Assembly (NCBI RefSeq): GCF_900215245.1
Contig: NZ_LT907842.1
Location: forward strand, 1,922,001 to 1,986,000
Direction of reading: 5' to 3'
DNA: 64,000 bases
Source of the DNA: Pseudomonas fluorescens
GTDB lineage: Bacteria; Pseudomonadota; Gammaproteobacteria; Pseudomonadales; Pseudomonadaceae
Part shown: positions 37,253-47,328 of the stretch, one piece after another
Layout of the letters: every line of letters begins with the position of its first letter
Numbering within the stretch: the stretch's first letter is position 1
Program-made: the position numbers and the translations under genes
Notes under the pieces: model-generated
Databases searched by the model: none
Seen by the model: the letters and a program-made list of their open reading frames with translations, nothing else
What the model was told of the DNA's origin: nothing

Positions 37253-37275
37253 GCCCCGCCCCAATGGGGCGGGGC
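37253..37275. terminator. GC-rich hairpin between convergent genes
   Basis: GCCCCGCCCCA and TGGGGCGGGGC form an 11-base inverted repeat with almost no loop. No T run follows on either strand, so it is at best a weak terminator. It touches the radC stop codon at 37275. Confidence 0.4.
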
Positions 37276-37949
37276 TACAGCCACCCATATTCCGCCATCG
37301 ACAGCGGGTCACCGTCGCCCACAATGATGTGGTCCAGCACTCGCACATCCACGACTTCCAACGCCTTTTGCAGCAACTTGGTTAATTTTCGATCAGCCGC
37401 ACTCGGTTCGACACTGCCGGAAGGATGGTTATGGCACAGGATCAGCGCTGCCGCGTTATATGCAAGCGCACGCTTGACCACCTGCCGAGGGTAAACGATG
37501 GCGGTGTCGATGGTGCCCTCAAACAACGCCTCGAAGCCCAGCACACGATGTTTTGAATCGAGAAACAGGCAGCCGAAGATTTCGTGGGGCTCATGCCGTA
37601 ACAGCGCCTTGAGGTAGTCACGCACGGCGAGCGGACTCTCCAATACCGAATCGCTACGCAGGCGCTCCGCCAAGTGGCGCCGGGACATTTCCAGCACCGC
37701 CTGCAACTGGGCAAACTTCGCCGGGCCCAACCCCAAATGCTGGATGAACAGCGTCTGGCTAGCCTCCAACAACGGTCGAAGGCCTCCGAATTGCGCCAAT
37801 AGATGGCGCGCCAGATCCACCGCACTTCTGCCCGAAACCCCAGTGCGCAGGAAGATTGCCAACAACTCGGCATCGGACAGACTCGCCGCGCCCCACTCCA
37901 AAAGCTTCTCCCGTGGACGCTCAGCCACAGGCCAATCGCGAATACTCAT
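37275..37949 (-). CDS. radC: RadC family JAMM/MPN+ protein
   Basis: A 224-residue protein. An N-terminal helix-hairpin-helix region (about 1-95) is followed by the MPN+ metalloprotease-like domain (about 105-224) with the zinc motif [14 protein letters not shown] at about residues 173-186. The name comes from an early misassigned E. coli mutant; the true role is not settled. Start ATG at 37949. Divergent from coaBC, as in most gamma-proteobacteria. Confidence 0.92.
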   Translation of the reverse strand: MSIRDWPVAERPREKLLEWGAASLSDAELLAIFLRTGVSGRSAVDLARHLLAQFGGLRPLLEASQTLFIQHLGLGPAKFAQLQAVLEMSRRHLAERLRSDSVLESPLAVRDYLKALLRHEPHEIFGCLFLDSKHRVLGFEALFEGTIDTAIVYPRQVVKRALAYNAAALILCHNHPSGSVEPSAADRKLTKLLQKALEVVDVRVLDHIIVGDGDPLSMAEYGWL

Positions 37950-38092
37950 CCCACCTCCGTGTGCATGTGCGCCGCTGTTGCCCGGCGGTCGCTGTGTTAT
38001 CTTAAGCCCTCTTTTTTGCGTGCGATTTCACCTGGGGAGGGGGCATCGCAGGCGTCACTGAACTGGCATCACTGAACTGGAAAGGCAAACCA

Positions 38093-39301
38093 ATGCAGCG
38101 TCTGTATCGGAAACGCATCGTTCTCGGCGTCGGCGGCGGCATTGCCGCCTACAAGAGCGCAGAGCTGGTTCGCAGGCTCCTGGACCAGGGCGCCGAAGTG
38201 CGCGTGGTCATGACACGCGGTGGCAGTGAGTTCATCACCCCACTGACCATGCAAGCCCTGTCCGGCCACCCCGTTCACCTGGACCTGTTGGACCCGGCGG
38301 CCGAAGCCGCCATGGGCCATATCGAGCTGGCCAAATGGGCTGACCTGGTGCTGATCGCCCCGGCCACTGCCGACCTGATCGCGCGTCTGGCCCAAGGCAT
38401 TGCCGATGACCTGTTGACCACACTGGTACTGGCCACCGACGCTACCGTCGCCATCGCCCCGGCCATGAACCAGGCCATGTGGCGCGACCCGGCCACCCAG
38501 GCCAACACCCAACTCCTGCAGAGCCGTGGCCTCAAAGTGTTCGGCCCGGCCTCCGGCAGCCAGGCCTGCGGCGACGTGGGCATGGGCCGCATGCTCGAAG
38601 CCACCGACCTGGCGCAGTGCGCCGCAGAGTGCTTCCAGCACCTGGCACTCACCGGCAAACACGTACTGATCACCGCTGGCCCGACCCAGGAAAACATCGA
38701 CCCGGTGCGTTACATCACCAACCATAGCTCAGGAAAAATGGGCTTTGCCTTGGCCGAAGCCGCGGTTGAGGCAGGCGCACGCGTCACCCTGATCACCGGT
38801 CCGGTGCACTTGCCAACCCCCGATCGCGTCACGCGCATCGACGTAGTCAGCGCCCGGGACATGTTGGCGGCCTGTGAAGCAGCCATTCCCTGCGAGCTGT
38901 TTATCGCCTCGGCAGCGGTTGCAGACTACCGCCCGGAAGTCGTCGCCCCGCAAAAGCTCAAGAAAGACCCTACAAGTGGCGATGGCCTGCTCCTGCAAAT
39001 GGTGCGCAACCCGGACATTCTGGCGACCATCGCCACCCGCCCGGACCGGCCATTCAGTGTCGGCTTCGCCGCCGAGACCGAGCACCTGCTGGACTATGCC
39101 GCGCGCAAATTGAAAGACAAAAACCTCGACCTGATCGTTGCCAATGATGTCGCCAACCCGAGCATCGGCTTCAACAGTGAGGAAAATGCCATCAGCGTGA
39201 TCGACCGCGAGTTGCACGCCACCGTTTTCGCCCAGACCAGCAAAGGCAAGATTGCCCGCCAACTGATCTCATTTATCGCCCAACGGCTGAACCAGGTTTA
39301 A
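38093..39301 (+). CDS. coaBC: Bifunctional CoaBC (phosphopantothenoylcysteine synthetase/decarboxylase)
   Basis: A 402-residue flavoprotein for coenzyme A synthesis. The N-terminal CoaC decarboxylase (about 1-185) has [18 protein letters not shown], the catalytic [10 protein letters not shown] region, PAMNQAMW and the active-site cysteine in [14 protein letters not shown]. The C-terminal CoaB ligase (about 186-402) begins [20 protein letters not shown] and has the KLKKD nucleotide loop. The gene is the first of coaBC-dut, with a gap of 5 bases; radC is divergent. Confidence 0.96.
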   Translation: MQRLYRKRIVLGVGGGIAAYKSAELVRRLLDQGAEVRVVMTRGGSEFITPLTMQALSGHPVHLDLLDPAAEAAMGHIELAKWADLVLIAPATADLIARLAQGIADDLLTTLVLATDATVAIAPAMNQAMWRDPATQANTQLLQSRGLKVFGPASGSQACGDVGMGRMLEATDLAQCAAECFQHLALTGKHVLITAGPTQENIDPVRYITNHSSGKMGFALAEAAVEAGARVTLITGPVHLPTPDRVTRIDVVSARDMLAACEAAIPCELFIASAAVADYRPEVVAPQKLKKDPTSGDGLLLQMVRNPDILATIATRPDRPFSVGFAAETEHLLDYAARKLKDKNLDLIVANDVANPSIGFNSEENAISVIDRELHATVFAQTSKGKIARQLISFIAQRLNQV

Positions 39302-39306
39302 TTTAC

Positions 39307-39762
39307 ATGCACGCTTTGCAAGCCAAGATCCTCGACCCTCGCATCGGCAACGAATTCCCGCTGCCGGCCTACGCCACACCGGGCTCCGCCGGCCTGGACC
39401 TACGCGCCATGCTCAAGCAGGACACGGTCCTTGAGCCGGGCCAGACCCTCCTCATTCCTACTGGCCTGTCGATCTATGTCGGCGACCCTGGCCTGGCGGC
39501 GCTGATCCTGCCGCGCTCCGGCCTGGGCCACAAACACGGCATCGTGCTGGGCAACCTCGTGGGCCTGATCGATTCGGATTACCAGGGCGAGCTGATGGTG
39601 TCGTGCTGGAACCGTGGCAACACCGCGTTCAACATCGCCGTTGGCGAGCGCATCGCCCAGTTGGTGCTGGTGCCGGTGGTACAGGCGCACTTCGAACTGG
39701 TACAGGAGTTCGACGAAACTCAACGCGGCGCAGGTGGTTTTGGGCATTCCGGCAGCCACTGA
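39307..39762 (+). CDS. dut: Deoxyuridine 5'-triphosphate nucleotidohydrolase
   Basis: dUTPase of 151 residues, a trimer that keeps uracil out of DNA and supplies dUMP. All five family motifs are seen: [43 protein letters not shown] and [11 protein letters not shown]. Five bases separate it from coaBC, so the two are co-transcribed, a widespread arrangement. A nine-pair hairpin (39773-39800) without a T run lies after the stop. Confidence 0.97.
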   Translation: MHALQAKILDPRIGNEFPLPAYATPGSAGLDLRAMLKQDTVLEPGQTLLIPTGLSIYVGDPGLAALILPRSGLGHKHGIVLGNLVGLIDSDYQGELMVSCWNRGNTAFNIAVGERIAQLVLVPVVQAHFELVQEFDETQRGAGGFGHSGSH

Positions 39763-39772
39763 CTAAGCTGAA

Positions 39773-39800
39773 TCTTGCCGGGCGCAGTTGTCCGGCAAGA
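39773..39800. other. Hairpin between dut and algC
   Basis: TCTTGCCGG and CCGGCAAGA pair perfectly around a ten-base loop. No T run follows on either strand, so it may be a processing site or weak terminator for coaBC-dut. Confidence 0.45.
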
Positions 39801-40028
39801 CGTCACCGCATGGCTATTCAGGATGAAGAATGCGCGGTTTTATTCAGCGAGATTTTTCTAATAAAATCAATGAATTACGCAAAAACGCAAACGGAGCCAG
39901 TACTCCGATGGCACTTTTACACCACGAACTCTCTGCCGAAAACGCCGTCTTACCCTTCAGTTTGAGCCTGCCGGTCAGCCACTTTAAGGCCAGCCTTGCC
40001 CCCCTTCAGATGGAGTTCCCCCCCCGCG

Positions 40029-41426
40029 ATGAGTACCGCAGCCCGAGTAGCCCCGACATTCCCCGACAGCATCTTTCGCGCCTACGACATTCGTGGTGTG
40101 GTGCCCAAGACCCTGACCGCCGAAACCGCCTATTGGATCGGTCGGGCCATTGGCTCCCAGAGCCTGGCCCAGGGCGAGCCCAATGTTTCGGTAGGCCGTG
40201 ACGGCCGCTTGTCCGGCCCGGAACTGGTGGAACAACTGATCCAGGGCCTGGCCGACAGCGGCTGCCACGTCAGCGACGTCGGCCTGGTGCCGACGCCTGC
40301 GCTGTACTACGCCGCCAACGTACTGGCCGGCAAATCCGGGGTGATGCTCACCGGCAGCCATAACCCGTCGGACTACAACGGCTTCAAGATCGTCATCGCC
40401 GGCGATACCCTGGCCAACGAACAGATCCAGGCCCTGCACAACCGCCTGAAGAACAACGACCTGACCAGCGGTAAAGGCAGCATTACCCAAGTCGACATTC
40501 TTCAACGCTACTCCGACCAAATCACCGGCGACGTCAAACTCGCACGCCGCCTCAAAGTGGTGGTGGACTGTGGCAACGGCGCGGCCGGCGTGATCGCCCC
40601 GCAGCTGCTCGAAGCCCTGAACTGCGAAATTATCCCGCTGTTCTGCGACGTTGACGGCAACTTCCCCAACCACCACCCGGACCCGGGCAAACCTGAAAAC
40701 CTGATAGACCTGATCGCCAAGGTCAAGGAAACCGGCGCCGACGTGGGCCTGGCGTTCGACGGTGACGGTGATCGCGTCGGCGTGGTGACCAACACCGGCG
40801 AGAATGTGTTCGCAGACCGCTTGCTGATGCTGTTCGCCCGAGACGTGGTAGCGCGCAATCCCAATGCTGAAATCATCTTCGACGTAAAATGCACCCGCCG
40901 TCTCACGCCGCTGATCAAGGAATACGGCGGTCGCCCACTCATGTGGAAGACCGGTCACTCGTTGATCAAAAAGAAAATGAAGGAAACCGGCGCGCTGTTG
41001 GCTGGCGAGATGAGCGGCCATGTGTTCTTCAAGGAGCGCTGGTTCGGGTTTGACGACGGCATTTACAGCGCCGCCCGTCTGCTGGAGATCCTCAGCAAGG
41101 AAAAATCCACGGCGCAGGAGCTGTTTCAGACCTTCCCGAATGATATTTCTACGCCAGAGATCAATATCCATGTGACCGAGGAGAGCAAATTCAGCATCAT
41201 TGACGCACTGCACGATGCGCAATGGGGTGAAGGCGCCAACCTGACCACCATTGATGGTGTGCGAGTCGATTACGCCAAAGGCTGGGGCCTGGTTCGCGCG
41301 TCCAACACCACACCGGTGCTGGTCCTGCGCTTCGAGGCGGATACCGAGGCTGAGTTGCAGCGCATCAAGGACGTGTTCCACGCCCAGTTGAAACGTGTTG
41401 CCCCTGATCTCCAATTACCGTTCTGA
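40029..41426 (+). CDS. algC: Phosphomannomutase/phosphoglucomutase AlgC
   Basis: A 465-residue enzyme interconverting 6- and 1-phosphates of mannose and glucose, needed for alginate, LPS core, Psl and rhamnolipid precursors. Four domains: phosphoserine loop TGSHNPSDYN (about residue 110), metal loop DGDGDR (about 245), sugar loop GEMSGHVFFKERW (about 325) and phosphate-binding RASNTTPVLVLRFEAD (about 422). Start ATG at 40029 matches the known N-terminus (MSTA..PDSIFRAYDIRG); GGAG is 13 bases upstream with a run of eight C between. Some Pseudomonas annotations give a much longer AlgC; here dut ends only 266 bases upstream. argB follows after 19 bases. Confidence 0.95.
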   Translation: MSTAARVAPTFPDSIFRAYDIRGVVPKTLTAETAYWIGRAIGSQSLAQGEPNVSVGRDGRLSGPELVEQLIQGLADSGCHVSDVGLVPTPALYYAANVLAGKSGVMLTGSHNPSDYNGFKIVIAGDTLANEQIQALHNRLKNNDLTSGKGSITQVDILQRYSDQITGDVKLARRLKVVVDCGNGAAGVIAPQLLEALNCEIIPLFCDVDGNFPNHHPDPGKPENLIDLIAKVKETGADVGLAFDGDGDRVGVVTNTGENVFADRLLMLFARDVVARNPNAEIIFDVKCTRRLTPLIKEYGGRPLMWKTGHSLIKKKMKETGALLAGEMSGHVFFKERWFGFDDGIYSAARLLEILSKEKSTAQELFQTFPNDISTPEINIHVTEESKFSIIDALHDAQWGEGANLTTIDGVRVDYAKGWGLVRASNTTPVLVLRFEADTEAELQRIKDVFHAQLKRVAPDLQLPF

Positions 41427-41445
41427 TTTTTTACCGGAGCCCTGA

Positions 41446-42351
<906 letters not shown>

Positions 42352-42363
42352 ACGCGGCAAACC

Positions 42364-42403
42364 AAAAGGCCCCGCTCAATCAAATTGAGCGGGGCCTTTT
42401 TTG
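42364..42403. terminator. Bidirectional rho-independent terminator
   Basis: GGCCCCGCTCAAT / ATTGAGCGGGGCC, about 12 pairs with a tiny loop, flanked by A on the left and six T on the right. It serves argB (plus) and pyrE (minus). Confidence 0.92.
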
Positions 42404-42431
42404 TGGGCGCTGGCTTGCATGGGCCGCCGTG

Positions 42432-43076
42432 TCAGACGCCGAACTGCTCGCGGTATGCCTTAACCGCCGGCAAATGCTGCTTGAGCTGCGGGTCATCTTC
42501 CAGGAACTGCAACACCTGGTTCAACGACACGATGCTCACCACCGGAATGCCGAAATCACGCTCCACTTCCTGGATTGCCGACAACTCACCGTTGCCGCGC
42601 TCCTGGCGGTTCAGAGCGATCAACACGCCGGCCGCCTTGGCGCCCTCCTGGGAAGCGATGATCTGCATCACTTCACGGATCGCGGTGCCGGCAGTGATCA
42701 CGTCGTCGATAATCAGCACGTCGCCTTTAAGCGGAGCACCCACCAGGCTGCCGCCTTCGCCGTGAGCCTTGGCCTCTTTACGGTTGAAGCACCACGGCAG
42801 ATCAAGCCCATGATGTTCGGCCAACGCAACGGCCGTCGCGGCCGCCAGCGGGATACCCTTGTAGGCCGGGCCAAACAGTACGTCGAAGGAAATACCGCTT
42901 TCAACAATGGCTGCCGCGTAGAAACGGCCCAGCTGAGCCAGGGCCGAACCCGAGTTAAACAAGCCTGCATTGAAGAAGTATGGGCTGGTGCGCCCGGACT
43001 TCAGGGTGAACTCACCGAAGCGCAAAACGCCGCGATCGATGGCAAAACGAATGAAATCGCGTTGATACGCCTGCAT
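42432..43076 (-). CDS. pyrE: Orotate phosphoribosyltransferase
   Basis: Pyrimidine synthesis enzyme of 214 residues making OMP from orotate and PRPP. The PRPP motif is [13 protein letters not shown] near residue 120; [10 protein letters not shown] and [13 protein letters not shown] (the flexible catalytic loop) are also present. The start at 43076 ([13 protein letters not shown]) fits the family; an upstream in-frame start adds seven residues without similarity. It is divergent from crc with a shared palindrome in the 82-base gap. The pyrE-crc pairing is conserved in Pseudomonas. Confidence 0.96.
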   Translation of the reverse strand: MQAYQRDFIRFAIDRGVLRFGEFTLKSGRTSPYFFNAGLFNSGSALAQLGRFYAAAIVESGISFDVLFGPAYKGIPLAAATAVALAEHHGLDLPWCFNRKEAKAHGEGGSLVGAPLKGDVLIIDDVITAGTAIREVMQIIASQEGAKAAGVLIALNRQERGNGELSAIQEVERDFGIPVVSIVSLNQVLQFLEDDPQLKQHLPAVKAYREQFGV

Positions 43077-43120
43077 GAAAAAAGCCTCAGATACCACGGA
43101 TTTAGCTAATTAGGTAGACG

Positions 43121-43137
43121 GCGTGTATCATACACGC
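43121..43137. promoter_or_regulatory. Palindrome holding -10 boxes of both crc and pyrE
   Basis: GCGTGTATCATACACGC has perfect 7-base arms. On the plus strand TATCAT (43126-43131) lies 18 bases after TTAGCT, a promoter candidate for crc. On the minus strand TATGAT (plus 43127-43132) is a -10 candidate for pyrE. Both promoters would overlap. Confidence 0.5.
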
Positions 43138-43158
43138 ACGCGATTTTTGGGGCCATTT

Positions 43159-43938
43159 ATGCGGATCATCAGTGTGAACGTTAATGGTATTCAGGCTGCA
43201 GTCGAGCGTGGTTTGCTCAGTTGGCTGCAAGCACAGAATGCCGACGTCATCTGCCTGCAGGACACCCGCGCCTCCGCCTTTGAACTGGACGACCCAGCCT
43301 TCCAACTGGATGGCTACTTCCTTTATGCCTGCGATGCCGAAGTGCCCACCCAAGGTGGCGTGGCTTTGTACTCGCGGTTGCAACCCAAGGCGGTCATCAG
43401 CGGCCTCGGCTTCGAGACAGCCGACCGCTACGGGCGCTACCTGCAAGCCGATTTCGACAAGGTCAGCATCGCGACCTTGCTGCTCCCTTCGGGGCAGAAC
43501 GGCGATGAAGACTTGAACCAGAAGTTCAAGCTAATGGACGATTTCGCCCGTTACCTGGATAAACAGCGACGCAAACGTCGCGAGTACATTTATTGTGGCT
43601 CGCTGTACGTGGCGCAACAGAAGCTGGATATCAAGAACTGGCGTGACAGCCAGCAATCCCCGGGCTTCCTGGCACCAGAACGTGCCTGGATGGACGAGAT
43701 TGTCGGCAACATGGGCTATGTTGATGCCCTGCGTGAAGTCAGCCGTGAAGGCGACCAGTACAGCTGGTGGCCGGATAACGAACAGGCTGAGATGCTCAAC
43801 CTGGGCTGGCGTTTCGACTACCAGTTGCTGACCCCAGGTCTGCGCCGGTTTGTTCGCAGCGCACGTCTGCCGCGCCAGCCACGCTTTTCGCAGCACGCAC
43901 CACTGATCGTGGACTACGACTGGACACTGACCATCTGA
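43159..43938 (+). CDS. crc: Catabolite repression control protein Crc
   Basis: A 259-residue protein of the exonuclease III/endonuclease fold that acts with Hfq to repress translation of catabolic mRNAs carrying A-rich motifs. The start at 43159 gives MRIISVNVNGIQAAVERGLL, the known N-terminus. The fold is complete, but the ExoIII active-site motifs are changed: the usual GDxN is replaced by GSLY (YIYCGSLYVAQQ) and the final SDH by SQH (FSQHAPLIVDYDW), consistent with loss of nuclease activity in Crc. Divergent from pyrE; bidirectional terminator downstream. Confidence 0.96.
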   Translation: MRIISVNVNGIQAAVERGLLSWLQAQNADVICLQDTRASAFELDDPAFQLDGYFLYACDAEVPTQGGVALYSRLQPKAVISGLGFETADRYGRYLQADFDKVSIATLLLPSGQNGDEDLNQKFKLMDDFARYLDKQRRKRREYIYCGSLYVAQQKLDIKNWRDSQQSPGFLAPERAWMDEIVGNMGYVDALREVSREGDQYSWWPDNEQAEMLNLGWRFDYQLLTPGLRRFVRSARLPRQPRFSQHAPLIVDYDWTLTI

Positions 43939-43954
43939 GGTCTTTTCCCAGGCA

Positions 43955-43986
43955 CAAAAAAACCGACATCGTTGTCGGTTTTTTTG
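43955..43986. terminator. Bidirectional rho-independent terminator
   Basis: ACCGACA / TGTCGGT stem with eight A before it and seven T after it. It serves crc (plus) and the DUF4870 gene (minus). Confidence 0.9.
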
Positions 43987-44011
43987 TGGATGCCTGTCGG
44001 CCGAACCCGCG

Positions 44012-44380
44012 TTATTTGACCACTCGCCAGGTCAAGGGATAGCGATAGGCGATGCCTTTGTTGGCTTTGATCGCACCTATGATCGTCAGCACGATAGTGC
44101 CGATGGCCAGTGCAAACATCAGGAAAAAGCCGATGACCGCAAAAGCCAGCACGATGCACGCCATCCAGGCGATGGCCACGGTGATCTGGAAGTTCAAGGC
44201 TTCCTTGCCCTGATCATCAATGAACGGGTCCACTTCCTTTTTCATCTGCCACAGGATCAGCGGCCCTACGACGCTGCCGAAGGGGAACACAAACCCCAGA
44301 AACGCCGCCAAGTGACACAACATGGCTCCCTGACGCACTTCGTAGGAAGGCGTAGGCACGGGTAGTTGGCTGTCATTCAT
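44012..44380 (-). CDS. DUF4870 domain membrane protein
   Basis: A 122-residue inner-membrane protein with three predicted segments (about residues 20-45, 68-92 and 92-110) and the family pattern AFLGFVFPFGSVVGPLILWQ, then DDQGKEALNFQITV. The function of the DUF4870 family is unknown. AAGGAGA lies just before the ATG. It follows rph by 22 bases in position but precedes it in no operon sense: on the minus strand rph is upstream, so rph and this gene are probably co-transcribed. Confidence 0.88.
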   Translation of the reverse strand: MNDSQLPVPTPSYEVRQGAMLCHLAAFLGFVFPFGSVVGPLILWQMKKEVDPFIDDQGKEALNFQITVAIAWMACIVLAFAVIGFFLMFALAIGTIVLTIIGAIKANKGIAYRYPLTWRVVK

Positions 44381-44402
44381 GGCGTTTCTCCTTGAGGCCG
44401 AC

Positions 44403-45125
44403 TCAGTCAGCCAGTGCGGCGTTCTGCAGCTCGAAAATTTCGGTCATGCCTTTCTGGGCCAAGGCCAGCATGGCGTTCAGGTCGGCCGGCTGGAATGGCG
44501 CGCCTTCGGCGGTGCCCTGCACTTCGATGAAACCACCGGTGCTGGTCATCACTACGTTCAGGTCGGTCTCGGCAGCCGAGTCTTCCAGGTAGTCCAGGTC
44601 CAGCACGGGCTCGCCCTGGTACATGCCGACCGACACCGCAGCAATCATTTGCTTGAGCGGGTCGCCGCCTTTCAGGCCGCCGCGTTTCTTGATCACTTTG
44701 AGTGCATCGACCAGGGCCACCATAGCGCCGGTGATGGAAGCGGTGCGCGTGCCGCCATCAGCCTGGATCACGTCGCAATCGACGTACAGGGTAACGTCGC
44801 CCAGCTTGGACATGTCCAGGGCTGCACGCAGGGAGCGGCCGATCAGACGCTGGATTTCCAGGGTACGGCCGCCTTGCTTGCCACGGCTGGCTTCACGCTG
44901 GTTACGCTCGCCGGTGGCGCGCGGCAGCATGCCGTATTCGGCGGTCAACCAACCCTGGCCCTGGCCCTTGAGGAAACGCGGCACGCCGTTTTCGACGCTG
45001 ACGGTGCAGATCACCTTGGTATCGCCAAACTCGACCAGTACAGATCCCTCGGCGTGTTTGGTGTAGTTGCGGGTGATGCGGATCGAGCGGAGCTGATCGG
45101 CAGCGCGACCACTTGGACGTTTCAT
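44403..45125 (-). CDS. rph: Ribonuclease PH
   Basis: Phosphate-dependent 3' exoribonuclease that trims tRNA precursors; 240 residues, full length, unlike the frameshifted E. coli K-12 copy. The N-terminus [20 protein letters not shown] is typical; the substrate and phosphate sites include [20 protein letters not shown] with the conserved arginines and [19 protein letters not shown]. The start at 45125 is preferred over an upstream in-frame one for this reason. Divergent from yicC across 217 bases; DUF4870 gene follows on the same strand. Confidence 0.97.
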   Translation of the reverse strand: MKRPSGRAADQLRSIRITRNYTKHAEGSVLVEFGDTKVICTVSVENGVPRFLKGQGQGWLTAEYGMLPRATGERNQREASRGKQGGRTLEIQRLIGRSLRAALDMSKLGDVTLYVDCDVIQADGGTRTASITGAMVALVDALKVIKKRGGLKGGDPLKQMIAAVSVGMYQGEPVLDLDYLEDSAAETDLNVVMTSTGGFIEVQGTAEGAPFQPADLNAMLALAQKGMTEIFELQNAALAD

Positions 45126-45342
45126 AGGGGATACCTGTACGGAGGACGAAAAACTGCCGAGCATTATAGAGCCGCGAACCGATTCGGGGCACTTCTAAAA
45201 AATTCGGTTACGAATGGCGAGCCTATTGCCCATTGTTTGGGCGCGCTCGCCCCACTGCGCTACAATCCTGCGCCTTCGCAGCCTGTCGGCTTCAATTTAC
45301 CCATCAGCCCGCATTTGTGGGACTGCATCGCGAGGTACCTCC

Positions 45343-46837
<1,495 letters not shown>

Positions 46838-46849
46838 TTGACGCTTCCC

Positions 46850-46892
46850 AAAACCGCTGCAAGGGCTTTACATTGGCACTTGTAGCGGTTTT
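46850..46892 (+). terminator. Terminator-like hairpin after gmk
   Basis: AAAACCGCTGCAAG and CTTGTAGCGGTTTT pair with one mismatch around a 15-base loop. The right arm ends in four T. It would end the yicC-gmk transcript before rpoZ. Confidence 0.7.
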
Positions 46893-46906
46893 GCGAGGGC
46901 CTGCGA

Positions 46907-46942
46907 AAAAACAGCGCTTCCCTAAACGCTGGTGATTTTTTA
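46907..46942 (+). terminator. Second hairpin with T run after gmk
   Basis: ACAGCG / CGCTGGT pair around a loop of about ten bases and are followed by GA and six T. Weaker stem than the preceding one; a back-up terminator, or part of the rpoZ leader. Confidence 0.5.
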
Positions 46943-47004
46943 AACTGTTTAGTCCGCTCGCCCAACCGGGCAGCGCGCATCTTGCATTCGCTCCGAGGAA
47001 TACC

Positions 47005-47268
47005 ATGGCCCGCGTAACCGTTGAAGACTGCCTAGAACACGTGGATAACCGCTTTGAGCTGGTCATGCTCTCTACCAAGCGTGCCCGTCAATTGGCCACT
47101 GGCGGCAAAGAGCCACTGGTCCAGTGGGAAAACGACAAGCCTACCGTTGTAGCCCTGCGTGAAATCGCTGAAGGCCTGATGAGCTACGAGTTCATCGCTA
47201 ACGCCGAAATCGTTGAAGACGAACCGCTGTTTGCAGCGTTCGAGGACGAGTCCAACGAGGCCGTCTAA
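47005..47268 (+). CDS. rpoZ: RNA polymerase omega subunit
   Basis: The small omega subunit (87 residues), which helps assemble RNA polymerase and forms part of a (p)ppGpp site. The N-terminus [20 protein letters not shown] and [10 protein letters not shown] are invariant in the family. GAGGAA lies about nine bases before the ATG. It has its own promoter region after two terminator hairpins and is followed after 60 bases by spoT, the enzyme that controls ppGpp level. Confidence 0.97.
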   Translation: MARVTVEDCLEHVDNRFELVMLSTKRARQLATGGKEPLVQWENDKPTVVALREIAEGLMSYEFIANAEIVEDEPLFAAFEDESNEAV

Positions 47269-47328
47269 GCCTATGCCTGGTCGACGTAGCACGGCGCGGG
47301 GTCACAGCCAACGGCAGGAGTTAACACT

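Noticed and set aside
39763..40028. AlgR binding site before algC
   Set aside because: I looked for the CCGTTCGTC-type motif known in P. aeruginosa and did not find it in this gap.
39830..40201. Open frame of 123 codons upstream of and into algC
   Set aside because: It overlaps the well-conserved algC N-terminus in another frame and has no family similarity.
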